A stretch of 43,089 nt of DNA from JALSHZ01 sp964614535 (GCA_964614535.1 CAZTOZ010000053.1:1-43089), one strand, 5' to 3'. Counted from the first letter of the stretch, positions 32,161 to 39,773 are shown. Notes: generated by a model from the letters alone, not told the origin. Numbers and translations are program-made.

Positions 32161-33330
32161 TCAGACGATATGGCGATCGGGGTCGATTCCACGCTCGATG
32201 GCTCCTGCATAGATACACCAGGCCCATTCGTAGGGGCGGGTCTCGTAGTTGACGCGCAGCGCCGGCGGGCTCTTGCGTGACTGGTCTCCGGCGATGCCGA
32301 GCAGCGACCTGGCCTTGCGGGTAACGTCGCCCAGCTTGCCCTGATCGTATTCGATGCTGCGCCACAACGTCGGAAAGTCGTGATCGACCATGTTGACGCC
32401 CAGCTCGTTGTCGTCCATCCAGCTACGGCTCATGACCACGGCCTCCTCGAAGGAGTTGCCGCTGGCCCGCTCGCAGGCACGCAGCGCCATCGGCGCCATG
32501 CCGTGCTGGTGGACGCTGTAGACCGAATAGGGCTGCGGCGAGCCGCCGCGCTTGGCGTCGTAGTGCCACCACCACTGCCCCTTGGCGCCCTGCATTTCGA
32601 CCATCTTCGCGGCCAGATCGGCGGAGGTCTTGGCCGACCGTTCGTCGCCGGTGAGCTTGGCATGGAACGCCAGCGCCTGAATGGTATAGACCTGATCGGC
32701 AAAGTTGGCGATCCAGCGACGGATGCCGTGCCCGGACTCGGCGCCATTGCCGGCGTGGGTGACGATTTGGTGCTTCGGCTGGTAGCGCACCTCGATCAAT
32801 TCGCGGACGGCGGCCCGCAGCAACGGCTCGACGGCCTCGTTGCCGTTGTGCAGCTCGTGGGCCAGACCGCTGGCCAGCCATGCGGTCTCCATCGTCGTCA
32901 ACGCTTCGAGGTGTTTGTCGAAATTGGTCAGATCGATGCCGCAACGCTGTTTCAACGTCTCGAAATCGACACCGCCACAGACGGCATTGGCCCAGACGAC
33001 CAGGCCGAAGCCGCCGGGGTAGTTGCGTTTCTTCGCCAGCTCGTACATCGCTTCCAGCGTCTGTTGCAGGTCCATGCCGAGCGTGGCGGGATCGACCTTG
33101 CCGCGGGTGATGCCGATCAGGCAGATGGCGGTGCTGGTGAGATCCTCGGTGGGGTAGAACTCATAGGTGTTGGCCCACTTCTTGTCCATGATCTGGAGAT
33201 CGTAGACGTGGGTTTCGGGGTTGAGCGACCGGGTCAGACCGCTGATGCAGATCGAATCGACGTCGTCATAGAACGCTTTGGCCGATTGCTGTTTGATTGG
33301 TTTTGCCGTCAATGCAGTTCTCCCTTCCAT
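32161..33330 (-). CDS. Unrecognised 389-aa alpha-helical protein, possible alpha/alpha-toroid enzyme, first gene of the glycan module
   Basis: I do not recognise the family. The protein has no signal peptide or membrane segment and is mostly helical, with paired helices and aromatic loops such as GQWWWHYDAKRGGSPQPYS and VHQHGMAPMALRAC that resemble (alpha/alpha)6-toroid proteins (glycoside hydrolases, epimerases, terpenoid cyclases). Acidic and His residues concentrated in these loops could form an active site. GTGAGG lies five bases before the ATG. As first gene of an operon with two glycosyltransferases and two sugar dehydrogenases, a role in glycan modification is a reasonable inference. 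A sugar epimerase or lyase would also fit. Confidence 0.72.
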   Translation of the reverse strand: MEGRTALTAKPIKQQSAKAFYDDVDSICISGLTRSLNPETHVYDLQIMDKKWANTYEFYPTEDLTSTAICLIGITRGKVDPATLGMDLQQTLEAMYELAKKRNYPGGFGLVVWANAVCGGVDFETLKQRCGIDLTNFDKHLEALTTMETAWLASGLAHELHNGNEAVEPLLRAAVRELIEVRYQPKHQIVTHAGNGAESGHGIRRWIANFADQVYTIQALAFHAKLTGDERSAKTSADLAAKMVEMQGAKGQWWWHYDAKRGGSPQPYSVYSVHQHGMAPMALRACERASGNSFEEAVVMSRSWMDDNELGVNMVDHDFPTLWRSIEYDQGKLGDVTRKARSLLGIAGDQSRKSPPALRVNYETRPYEWAWCIYAGAIERGIDPDRHIV

Positions 33331-33440
33331 CTGTGCCTCACCAGAGATTTTGTTGTTATTGGAATCTTGTTTGGTGTGTGGCCCGAAGCAGCGCGAACCC
33401 GCCGACTCCGATCCTCAGACCGCGTTGCGAATGGCCAGCG

Positions 33441-33469
33441 ATCATAATGAATGCACTCTGAGCGAACAA
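33441..33469 (-). promoter_or_regulatory. Sigma-70-type promoter for the glycan module
   Basis: On the minus strand TTGTTC (-35, 33464-33469) is followed after 17 nt by TATGAT (-10, 33441-33446). Transcription would start near 33434, leaving a leader of about 100 nt before the first gene at 33330. Confidence 0.5.
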
Positions 33470-33470
33470 T

Positions 33471-33491
33471 ACGACCGACCGGGTCAGTCGT
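33471..33491. promoter_or_regulatory. 21-bp near-perfect palindrome next to the glycan-module -35 box
   Basis: ACGACCGACC-g-GGTCAGTCGT: the arms match at 9 of 10 positions around a single central base. It ends 1 bp upstream of the predicted -35 hexamer, a typical place for an activator site. It could alternatively fold as a hairpin ending the DJ-1 transcript, but no T run follows. Confidence 0.5.
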
Positions 33492-33580
33492 CGAAAGCGG
33501 ATTGTCAATCACAGTTTCGATGGGAAATTACCTCGATTCCGGCAATAGGTCCGTTTGGCGAAGCCACCGGCCGGCGACGC

Positions 33581-34129
33581 TCATCGCTGCAGCGCGGCTT
33601 CGACTTCGTCACGTTTTTCCCGTCCGGCGAGCCTTTCGATCAACGCCAGGGCAAAGTCCATCGCCGTGCCAGGGCCACGCGAGGTGATGATGCGTCCATC
33701 CACCTCCACCGGGTCGCCGGTGTATTCCGCCGCCGGGATCCGGACCGCATCGAGCGCGCCGGGATAGGCGGTGAGGCGGCGCCCGTCCAGCAGCCCCGCT
33801 TCGGCGAGCACCTTGGGCGCGGCGCAGATCGCGGCGGTGTACTTGCCCGCCGCGGCCATCTTCTTGAGCAGGGAGATGATGCGCGGATCGTCGCGCAGAT
33901 GGTCGGCGCCAGGCAGCCCCCCCGGCAGGGCGATCATGTCGAAATCCTGATCGAGCACATCGTCGAGCACGGCGTCGGGCACGAGGACGACGCCACGCGA
34001 GGCGGTGACCGGGCCCGGTGCCAACCCGGCGCTGACTACCTCAATACCGGCGCGGCGCAGCAGGTCGATGATGGTGACGGCTTCGAGTTCTTCACAAGCT
34101 TGAGCGAGGGGGACGAGCACTCTGGGCAT
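33581..34129 (-). CDS. DJ-1/PfpI-family protein (YajL/ThiJ-like)
   Basis: A 182-residue protein, normal for the YajL/DJ-1 group. The nucleophile cysteine is in the elbow AAICAAPKVLAEAG at about residue 101, the glutamate that acidifies it is in the N-terminal EELEAVTIIDLLRRAG, and IALPGGLPGADHLRDD is typical. Members act as protein or metabolite deglycases/chaperones against glyoxal and oxidative damage; the activity is debated. AAGGAG lies eight bases before the ATG, which fixes the start well inside the 3' end of the yibQ-like gene, a 94-nt overlap in a different frame. Confidence 0.92.
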   Translation of the reverse strand: MPRVLVPLAQACEELEAVTIIDLLRRAGIEVVSAGLAPGPVTASRGVVLVPDAVLDDVLDQDFDMIALPGGLPGADHLRDDPRIISLLKKMAAAGKYTAAICAAPKVLAEAGLLDGRRLTAYPGALDAVRIPAAEYTGDPVEVDGRIITSRGPGTAMDFALALIERLAGREKRDEVEAALQR

Positions 34130-34863
34130 GGTATCGACTCCTTGGATGCGATGTATTCACTGACAGGAACGATAGTATGCCCCCGGGCGCGAAGCCATGG
34201 GATAGCCTCCTTCAATACGGCCAGCGTCACCGGCTGGGGGTGGCCGATGGCCAGCGCGAAACCGCGTTGACGGGCGAGCCGCTCCAGCCGCTCGACCTCA
34301 GCCCAGACCGTACCGCGGGAGATTTCGCCGTTGTCGAGAAAGACGTCGCGACGGGTCACCGCCAGGCGGTGCCGGCGCGCCACCTGTTCGGCAACGGTGC
34401 GTTTGTCGGTTCGGCTGTCGACGAAATAGAGGTTGTTGTAGGCGCGCAACACCTGCATCAGCCAGCCCATCTGCCGGGGCTGTCGGGTCAGCAGGCTGCC
34501 CATGTGATTGTTGACGCCCGAGACCCCGGGGTATCGCGCCAGCGTATCGATGAGGCTGCGCTGGAACTCCCGCCGCGCCATGTCGGCCCGCAGCACCACC
34601 GGTTCGAGCGCGGACCCGGTGTATTCCGCCTGCATCGGGATGTGCAGCATCAGCTCACGTCCCATGCGCCGCAACTCGACGGCCAGACGTTGACTCTCGG
34701 GCGCATCGGGGAGCAGGGAGAGGGTAATGGCCGGATCGAGCCGGGCCGCCTGCAGGCCGCGGGAGTAGTTGTAGCCGATGTCATCGATGATCAGCGCAAT
34801 GGTGCCGGCGTGCAGCGGCGATATCGTCAGCAGGACGATGAACAGATGGATGAGTCGTCTCAC
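34036..34863 (-). CDS. yibQ: Divergent polysaccharide deacetylase (YibQ-like), GTG start
   Basis: A 275-residue secreted protein. After the signal peptide (about 1-19) comes TIALIIDDIGYNYSRG, the signature of the COG2861 divergent polysaccharide deacetylases, then NNHMGSLLTRQPRQM and YFVDSRTDKRT, and FALAIGHPQPVTL. Its role is unknown; it is frequently linked to envC. The start is GTG at 34861-34863 with GGGGA six bases upstream, as no in-frame ATG precedes the signal peptide. The last 30 codons overlap dj-1 in another frame and encode a Ser/Cys-rich tail that does not look like the family, so the tail is probably an extension. Confidence 0.88.
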   Translation of the reverse strand: MRRLIHLFIVLLTISPLHAGTIALIIDDIGYNYSRGLQAARLDPAITLSLLPDAPESQRLAVELRRMGRELMLHIPMQAEYTGSALEPVVLRADMARREFQRSLIDTLARYPGVSGVNNHMGSLLTRQPRQMGWLMQVLRAYNNLYFVDSRTDKRTVAEQVARRHRLAVTRRDVFLDNGEISRGTVWAEVERLERLARQRGFALAIGHPQPVTLAVLKEAIPWLRARGHTIVPVSEYIASKESIPCPECSSPSLKLVKNSKPSPSSTCCAAPVLR

Positions 34864-34985
34864 GAGCGATCCCCACCAGCCTTCCTTTGCCTTCGGGGAT
34901 CGGAGCCGATGGCATGACTGGCTTTTTCGTTATTGTTTCTCTCCGCCCGCCTGCGCGAGCGGCGTCAATCCGTTGATGTTAGAAC

Positions 34986-35023
34986 GGGTCTGGCCATTGC
35001 TCCAAGCGGCGACGGCCAGACCC
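34986..35023 (-). terminator. 10-bp hairpin between ctpA and yibQ
   Basis: GGGTCTGGCC (34986-34995) pairs perfectly with GGCCAGACCC (35014-35023) across an 18-nt loop, 9 nt after the ctpA stop. No U tract follows on the minus strand, so it may stabilise the ctpA mRNA end or pause transcription rather than stop it. Confidence 0.4.
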
Positions 35024-35032
35024 GGCACTGCG

Positions 35033-36370
35033 TCAGGATCCCGGTGAAACCAGGGTGATGCCCTTGAGCAGGTTCAACGCCTCATAGAGTTCGAAGTCGG
35101 TCTGCGCCAGTGATTCGCTGTCGGTCATCTTCTTCGCCTCTTTTCCCTTGCCTTTCTTCTTGGCCTTCTTCTCGTCGGCGTTCTTGCCGTTGGTCAGATG
35201 GCGCGACAGATTGGCTTCCTTGAGCGGATCGATGCCGTTGCTCTCTTTCTTCTTCAGCTCCAGCGATTCGAGCATGATGTCCGGCGTGATGCCATCGGCC
35301 TGGATGGAGCGGCCCGACGGGGTGTAGTACCGGGCGGTGGTGAGCTTGAGCGCGTCACCGTCCTTGAGCGGCAAGATGGTCTGCACGGAGCCTTTGCCAA
35401 AGGTCTTGCTGGACCCGACGATGATGGCCCGCTTGTGATCCTGCAAGGCGCCGGCGACGATCTCGGAGGCGGAGGCGGAACCGGCATTGACCAGCACCAC
35501 CAGCGGCTTGCCGTCGAGCACGTCGTCGGGCGCGGCGTCGTAGCGGAGCTGCGAGTCCTTGACGCGCCCTTCGGTATAGACGATCAACCCTTCCTTGAGG
35601 AAGGCGTCGGAGACACCGACCGCGCCGGTCAGCACGCCACCCGGGTTGTTGCGCAGGTCGAGAATCGCGCCACGGAAGTCGTCACCGAGCTTCTTCTTCA
35701 CCTTGCGCACCTCATCCAGCAGATTCTGCGTGGTCTTGGACTGGAAGTTACTGATGCGGAAGTAGCCGTATTTGTCGTCGAAGATCTTGCTCTTGACGCT
35801 CTTGACCTGAATGATGTCGCGCACCACCGTGATCTTCAGCGGCTTGCTCTCGCCCTCGCGGATGATGGTCAACACGATCGGCGTACCCTTCTTGCCGCGC
35901 ATGATCTTGACGGCGTCGTTGAGCGTCATGCCTTTGACCGGGGTATCGTCGAGGCGGATGATCAGGTCACCGGCCTGGATGCCGGCACGCTGGGCCGGGG
36001 TATCGTCGATCGGCGCGATGACCTTGACGAAGCCATCCTCCATGCCCACCTCGATACCGAGGCCACCGAACTCGCCGGAAGTACCGATCTGGAGGTCCTT
36101 GAATTCGTCCTGGTCGAGATAGCTGGAGTGGGGGTCGAGGCCGGACAGCATGCCGCGAATGGCGTTCTGGATCAGCGTCTTGTCGTCCACCGTCTCCACA
36201 TAGTCGTTCTTGATGCGCGCATAGACGTCGGAGAAAGTGCGCAGCTCTTCCAGAGAAAGTGGCTGGATCTGGGTGCTCTTGTCGGCGACGACGTTGTAGA
36301 CCGTCCCCAGCGGCAGGCCCAACGCGACGCCAAGCATCAAACCAAAACCAATTCTAGACCTGGACTTCAT
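35033..36370 (-). CDS. ctpA: S41 C-terminal processing peptidase
   Basis: A 445-residue periplasmic protease anchored by an N-terminal hydrophobic segment (about residues 7-28). A PDZ domain spans about 95-180 (FGGLGIEVGMEDGFVKVIAP, GDLIIRLDDTPVKGM). The S41 core follows, with the catalytic Ser300 in NAGSASASEIV and Lys326 in TFGKGSVQT by alignment with E. coli Prc. A Lys-rich stretch (about 380-415) precedes the C-terminus. CtpA cleaves cell-wall hydrolases and other periplasmic proteins, which fits the adjacent EnvC. AGGAG lies six bases before the ATG. It is 99 nt downstream of envC and probably has its own promoter as well. Confidence 0.95.
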   Translation of the reverse strand: MKSRSRIGFGLMLGVALGLPLGTVYNVVADKSTQIQPLSLEELRTFSDVYARIKNDYVETVDDKTLIQNAIRGMLSGLDPHSSYLDQDEFKDLQIGTSGEFGGLGIEVGMEDGFVKVIAPIDDTPAQRAGIQAGDLIIRLDDTPVKGMTLNDAVKIMRGKKGTPIVLTIIREGESKPLKITVVRDIIQVKSVKSKIFDDKYGYFRISNFQSKTTQNLLDEVRKVKKKLGDDFRGAILDLRNNPGGVLTGAVGVSDAFLKEGLIVYTEGRVKDSQLRYDAAPDDVLDGKPLVVLVNAGSASASEIVAGALQDHKRAIIVGSSKTFGKGSVQTILPLKDGDALKLTTARYYTPSGRSIQADGITPDIMLESLELKKKESNGIDPLKEANLSRHLTNGKNADEKKAKKKGKGKEAKKMTDSESLAQTDFELYEALNLLKGITLVSPGS

Positions 36371-36388
36371 TCGGTACTCCTAACCCTA

Positions 36389-36417
36389 TATATCAATGTG
36401 CGACAGTATAGCGACAA
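36389..36417 (-). promoter_or_regulatory. Possible ctpA promoter
   Basis: In the 99-bp envC-ctpA gap the minus strand has TTGTCG (36412-36417), 17 nt, then GATATA (36389-36394). A better -10-like TATACT (36405-36410) overlaps the spacer but lacks a good -35. Weak support for an internal promoter. Confidence 0.3.
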
Positions 36418-36469
36418 TCGTGCCGACGTGGGCAGCAATGCCGCCAAATCCCGACCGCAGCCCCTATTT

Positions 36470-37645
36470 TCATGACCCCTTGCACCATTTGCGCGGATCG
36501 AGCGGCTTGGCGTCCTTGCGGATCTCGAAGTAGACACCGGTCTGGGAAAATCCGCCGCTGTTACCGGCGGTGGCGATGACGCTGCCCAGCTCCACCTTGT
36601 CGCCCGGCGCCTTGAACAGCGCCTGGTTACGACCGTAGAGGCTCATGTAGCCGCCACCGTGGTCGATGATGATCAGCAACCCGAAGCCACGCATCCAGTC
36701 GGCGAAAACCACGGTACCGCTGCCCACCGCGTGCACCTTCTCGCCGGCCGGCGCGACGATCGTCACCCCGGGCGCCGAGCCGGTCTTGCGGACGATGCCC
36801 TTGAGCGGCCAGTTGAGGCTGCCACGCAACGCCGCAAACCCCTCCTTGTCCTTGTCGAGCATCGACGGATTGGCGGCGGCAAAGCGCAGCCGCTCCAGCA
36901 GCTCGTTGAGCTGTTGCCGGTCGGCGGCCAGGCTCTTGAGCTTCTCCTGCGACGTCTTGAGCTGCCGGTTGATCCGGGCAATGGTCCGGCTGCGCGTCGC
37001 CTTGTCCTTTTTCAGCGCCTTGCGCGTCTGTTCGGCCTTGGCCTTGAGCCGGCGGAGCTTGTCGAGCTCGGTCTTCAGGTCTTTCTGGGTGGCATCGAGC
37101 TTGCCGAGCCGCTGGGCGATCAACCGCAGCCGCGCCGCGCGCGCCTCCTGCAGGTAGCGGAACCAGATCTGGTTCCGCTGCGCCTCGGCCAACGCGCCCG
37201 GCCGCATCAGCGCCTGCACGCGCTCTCGCTCCGCCCTGGCATACATCGCCCGCAGATGACGCGCGAGCAGCGCCTGGTGGTGCTTGAGCTCGGCCGACTC
37301 GGCGGCCAGCCGTTCGCGCAGCTCCTTCAGCTTGTCGTTGGCGGTGGCAATGCGCTTGTTGAGCTTCTTGAGCTGGCGCAGGTTCTTCGCCACCTGCTTG
37401 TCCAACGCCTTGAGCTTGAGCCGCAGCCTGCCGACCTCGCCCTCCTGCTCCAGCCGCTTCTTGTTCAGCGCCTGGATCTTGCTGTTGATGCGCTCCAGCT
37501 CCTGCGTGACGGAGGCCGGTGAACTTTCGGCCGCCGCCGGATTCATAATCAGTACCGGCGACAACCAACAGAAAACCCAGAGCGCCGCAACCACCGGGAA
37601 ATTTTCCCGGAAGTGACGAAAATGGGCTGAAATAAGGGGCAACAT
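36470..37645 (-). CDS. envC: EnvC-type murein hydrolase activator (degenerate LytM domain)
   Basis: A 391-residue periplasmic protein: a hydrophobic signal segment (about residues 18-40), a long coiled coil (about 45-265, heptads rich in Leu/Lys/Arg), and a C-terminal LytM/M23 domain (about 285-385). The zinc ligands are lost, for example VYFEIRKD in place of HxH, and NQALFKAPGDKV is retained, exactly as in EnvC, which activates the amidases AmiA and AmiB at the division septum through FtsEX. The ATG at 37643-37645 lacks a Shine-Dalgarno; a TTG two codons upstream is an alternative. A palindrome CAATATATATTG lies just before it. Confidence 0.93.
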   Translation of the reverse strand: MLPLISAHFRHFRENFPVVAALWVFCWLSPVLIMNPAAAESSPASVTQELERINSKIQALNKKRLEQEGEVGRLRLKLKALDKQVAKNLRQLKKLNKRIATANDKLKELRERLAAESAELKHHQALLARHLRAMYARAERERVQALMRPGALAEAQRNQIWFRYLQEARAARLRLIAQRLGKLDATQKDLKTELDKLRRLKAKAEQTRKALKKDKATRSRTIARINRQLKTSQEKLKSLAADRQQLNELLERLRFAAANPSMLDKDKEGFAALRGSLNWPLKGIVRKTGSAPGVTIVAPAGEKVHAVGSGTVVFADWMRGFGLLIIIDHGGGYMSLYGRNQALFKAPGDKVELGSVIATAGNSGGFSQTGVYFEIRKDAKPLDPRKWCKGS

Positions 37646-37648
37646 GAT

Positions 37649-37660
37649 CAATATATATTG
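37649..37660. promoter_or_regulatory. 12-bp AT-rich palindrome upstream of envC
   Basis: CAATATATATTG is a perfect palindrome three bases upstream of the envC ATG (37649-37660), within an AT-rich stretch (37641-37700) of an otherwise GC-rich window. It may be a regulator site or simply part of the melting region of the divergent promoters. Confidence 0.35.
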
Positions 37661-37679
37661 TATATCAGCAGTTTAGTAT

Positions 37680-37727
37680 TTCATTAACTACCTATTTAGC
37701 GTTAGTATAGGGCGATAACTCCTAACG
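37680..37727 (+). promoter_or_regulatory. Promoter and dyad operator candidate of the ArsR-type regulator gene
   Basis: TTCATT (37680-37685), 17 nt, then TAGTAT (37703-37708) form a weak sigma-70 promoter. The dyad CGTTAG (37700-37705) and CTAACG (37722-37727), 16 nt apart, straddles the -10 and the likely start site, where an autorepressing ArsR protein would bind. Confidence 0.45.
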
Positions 37728-37744
37728 AAAGTGAGGGCATACCA

Positions 37745-38077
37745 TTGTCTATGTCGGATGGTCTGTGTGGCAACGTTACCCCTTCGGAACTGATGAAAAG
37801 GGAGGAGGACATCGAGCGCGCCTCCCGCTCGCTCAAGGCGATGTCCCATCCCCTGCGGCTCAGAATCCTATGCACCCTTGGGGAAAAGGAGGTGAGTGTA
37901 CAGGAGATCGTGGAGTGCGTTGGCACGTCGCAAAGCAACATCTCCCAACACTTGGCGATTCTGAGGGATAAAGGTATTCTTGCGTCGCGCAAGGACGCCA
38001 ATCGGGTCTACTACCGCGTCGGCGACGCACGGACACTGCGTCTGATCGACATGATGCAGGAAGTCTTCTGCTCCTGA
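37745..38077 (+). CDS. ArsR-family regulator of the SqrR/BigR/YgaV persulfide-sensor type
   Basis: A 110-residue winged-helix regulator. The helix-turn-helix lies at about residues 51-80 (SVQEIVECVGTSQSNISQHLAILRDKGIL). Two cysteines, Cys43 in RLRILCTLGE and Cys109 in EVFCS, are 66 residues apart, the spacing of the sensing dithiol of SqrR (41/107) and BigR (42/108), and match the ILC and terminal YC/FC positions of E. coli YgaV. Cys8 may correspond to the third Cys of SqrR (Cys9). Metal-site ELCV-type motifs are absent. TTG at 37745 has GAGGG seven bases upstream; the ATG at 37751 is too far from it. The next gene is a rhodanese, which supports sulfane sulfur as the signal. Confidence 0.82.
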   Translation: MSMSDGLCGNVTPSELMKREEDIERASRSLKAMSHPLRLRILCTLGEKEVSVQEIVECVGTSQSNISQHLAILRDKGILASRKDANRVYYRVGDARTLRLIDMMQEVFCS

Positions 38078-38117
38078 CGTCGGACCCAACCCCGTCAACC
38101 TCAACTCTGCTTACGCC

Positions 38118-38546
38118 ATGTCTGAAATTCTGGACTTCGTCCAGCGTCACCCCCTGCTGGTTGGCGCCTTCGTCGCCACCCTCGGCCTGCTCATCTGGAC
38201 CGAGATCCAGCGCCTCACCCGCAACTTCGCCGATGTCTCCCCGCAAGAGGCGGTGTTGATGATCAATCGCGACGACGCTGTCGTCATCGATGTGCGCGAA
38301 GCCAATGAGCTCGGCAGCGGCAGGATTCCCGGCGCCAAACACATCCCGCTGTCCAGTTTCAGCAAGCGCATCAACGAGCTGGACAAGTTCCGCAATCACA
38401 AGGCGCTGGTCTATTGCCGATCCGGGCAGCGCTCGCTGAGCGCCTGCAAACAACTGAAAAACCACGGCTTCGAGGAGGTCGCCAACCTCAAGGGTGGCAT
38501 CATCGCCTGGGAGTCGGCCAACCTGCCCGTCACGAAGAAAAAATGA
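38118..38546 (+). CDS. yibN: Membrane-anchored rhodanese-like protein (YibN-like)
   Basis: A 142-residue protein: one N-terminal membrane helix (about residues 11-28) and a rhodanese domain with the active-site loop CRSGQRS (Cys100), preceded by VVIDVREANELGSGRIPGA. E. coli YibN has the same layout and the same position upstream of grxC-secB. It probably handles persulfide groups at the inner membrane. There is no clear Shine-Dalgarno. It follows the regulator gene by 40 nt and overlaps grxC as ATGA. Confidence 0.92.
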   Translation: MSEILDFVQRHPLLVGAFVATLGLLIWTEIQRLTRNFADVSPQEAVLMINRDDAVVIDVREANELGSGRIPGAKHIPLSSFSKRINELDKFRNHKALVYCRSGQRSLSACKQLKNHGFEEVANLKGGIIAWESANLPVTKKK

Positions 38547-38824
38547 GCAAGGCGGCGGTCACCATCTACACCTCCGCCTTCTGCCCGTACTGCGTCTGGG
38601 CCAAGCAGCTGCTGGAACAGAAGGCAGTGCGCTACCACGAAATCCGCATCGACCAAGAACCCGATCAGACCGACATCATGGTCGAGCGCAGCGGCGGCCG
38701 CCTCACCGTGCCGCAGATCTTCATCGGTGACCACCACATCGGCGGCTACGACGACATGGCCGCACTCGACCGCGAGGGGCGCCTCGACCCGCTGCTCGCC
38801 CAGGTGGCCGGCACCGATGGCTGA
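38543..38824 (+). CDS. grxC: Glutaredoxin 3 (GrxC)
   Basis: A 93-residue dithiol glutaredoxin with the active site C14-P-Y-C17 in YTSAFCPYCVWAKQLL, the cis-Pro segment RLTVPQIFI and the glutathione-binding GGYDDMAALD. It reduces disulfides and mixed glutathione disulfides in the cytoplasm. The start overlaps the rhodanese stop by 4 nt and its stop overlaps trxC by 8 nt. The frame is open upstream inside the rhodanese gene, but family length fixes this start. Confidence 0.95.
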   Translation: MSKAAVTIYTSAFCPYCVWAKQLLEQKAVRYHEIRIDQEPDQTDIMVERSGGRLTVPQIFIGDHHIGGYDDMAALDREGRLDPLLAQVAGTDG

Positions 38825-39251
38825 CCAAGCCATCGCCACGCTCTGCCCCCATTGCGGCAGCCGAAACCGGCTGACCACCAGCAACGACGATCTCCCCCAC
38901 TGCCACCAATGCGGCAAGCGCCTGTTCCCCGAGCGCGCGCTGGCGGTGGACGACGACAAGCTGCAGCGCCATGTCCGCGTGGAAAGTGGGCCGCTGCTGA
39001 TCGATTTCTGGGCGCCCGGTTGCCGCCCCTGTAAAATGCTGATGCCGCTGCTCGACCAGGCAGCGAGACATCACGCTCCCGCCCTGCGCGTACTCAAGGT
39101 AAACTCTGCCGAATACCCCGCATTGGTCAGGAAGTACCGCATCCGCGCCGTGCCGACACTGCTTCTGATGAGGAAGGGCCGGGAACTCGACCGCGTCACC
39201 GGCGCGATGGATGGCAAACGACTGCGCCAGTGGATCAACAAGACAATCTGA
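38817..39251 (+). CDS. trxC: Thioredoxin 2 (TrxC-like) with an atypical CRPC active site
   Basis: A 144-residue protein with the N-terminal zinc finger of TrxC: Cys10, Cys13, Cys29 and Cys32 in CPHCG and CHQCG. The thioredoxin fold follows, with LLIDFWAPGCRPCKMLMPLL at residues 60-79 and the cis-Pro region AVPTLLLMRKG. The active site is C69-R-P-C72 instead of CGPC, and Gly68 replaces the usual Trp; both changes should shift redox potential and partner choice. The rest is typical. It overlaps grxC by 8 nt and precedes secB by 15 nt, an insertion relative to the E. coli grxC-secB order. Confidence 0.9.
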   Translation: MADQAIATLCPHCGSRNRLTTSNDDLPHCHQCGKRLFPERALAVDDDKLQRHVRVESGPLLIDFWAPGCRPCKMLMPLLDQAARHHAPALRVLKVNSAEYPALVRKYRIRAVPTLLLMRKGRELDRVTGAMDGKRLRQWINKTI

Positions 39252-39266
39252 AGGACAAGAAAAACG

Positions 39267-39764
39267 ATGGCTGAAGAACAGACAAAGCAACCCGAACAAC
39301 ACTTCGAGATCCAGCGGATCTATATCAAGGACCTCTCTTTCGAATCACCCAACTCACCGGAGATCTTCACCAAGGAATTCCAGCCGGCCGTCAATGTCGA
39401 ACTCAATACGGCCCACCGCACCCTTGCCGACAACATCTACGAGGTCGAACTCAACCTCACCGTCACCGTCAAGTCCGGCGAACAGGTGGCCTATCTGATC
39501 GAGGTGAAAGAGGCTGGCATCTTTACCGCCGTCGGCTATCCCGACGAGCAACTGGCGCACCTGCTGTCCAGCTACTGCCCCAATATCATCTACCCATTCG
39601 CCCGCGAGCTGGTCAGCGAGCTGTCTGTTCGCGGCGGCTTTCCGCAACAACTGCTGGCACCGATCAACTTTGATGCGCTCTACGCCCAACACCTGCAAGA
39701 GCAGGCGCAAAAACGTCAGGCCGAGGGCGCTGGCGACGGTAGCGACGAACCCACCACCCACTGA
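39267..39764 (+). CDS. secB: Protein-export chaperone SecB
   Basis: A 165-residue SecB, about ten residues longer than the E. coli protein. Conserved segments: FEIQRIYIKDLSFESPNSPEIF-type start (residues about 12-33), ADNIYEVELNLTVTVK, FTAVGYPDEQLAHLLSSYCPNIIYPFARE and the C-terminal GGFPQQLLAPINFDALYAQ. The tetramer keeps preproteins unfolded and hands them to SecA. AAGGA lies 11 bases before the ATG. The tail after residue 148 is polar. Confidence 0.97.
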   Translation: MAEEQTKQPEQHFEIQRIYIKDLSFESPNSPEIFTKEFQPAVNVELNTAHRTLADNIYEVELNLTVTVKSGEQVAYLIEVKEAGIFTAVGYPDEQLAHLLSSYCPNIIYPFARELVSELSVRGGFPQQLLAPINFDALYAQHLQEQAQKRQAEGAGDGSDEPTTH

Positions 39765-39773
39765 CGGCCACGC

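Noticed and set aside
33500..33510. TTGACA-like -35 on the minus strand upstream of the glycan module
   Set aside because: No -10 hexamer lies 16-18 nt downstream; the TTGTTC/TATGAT pair is better.
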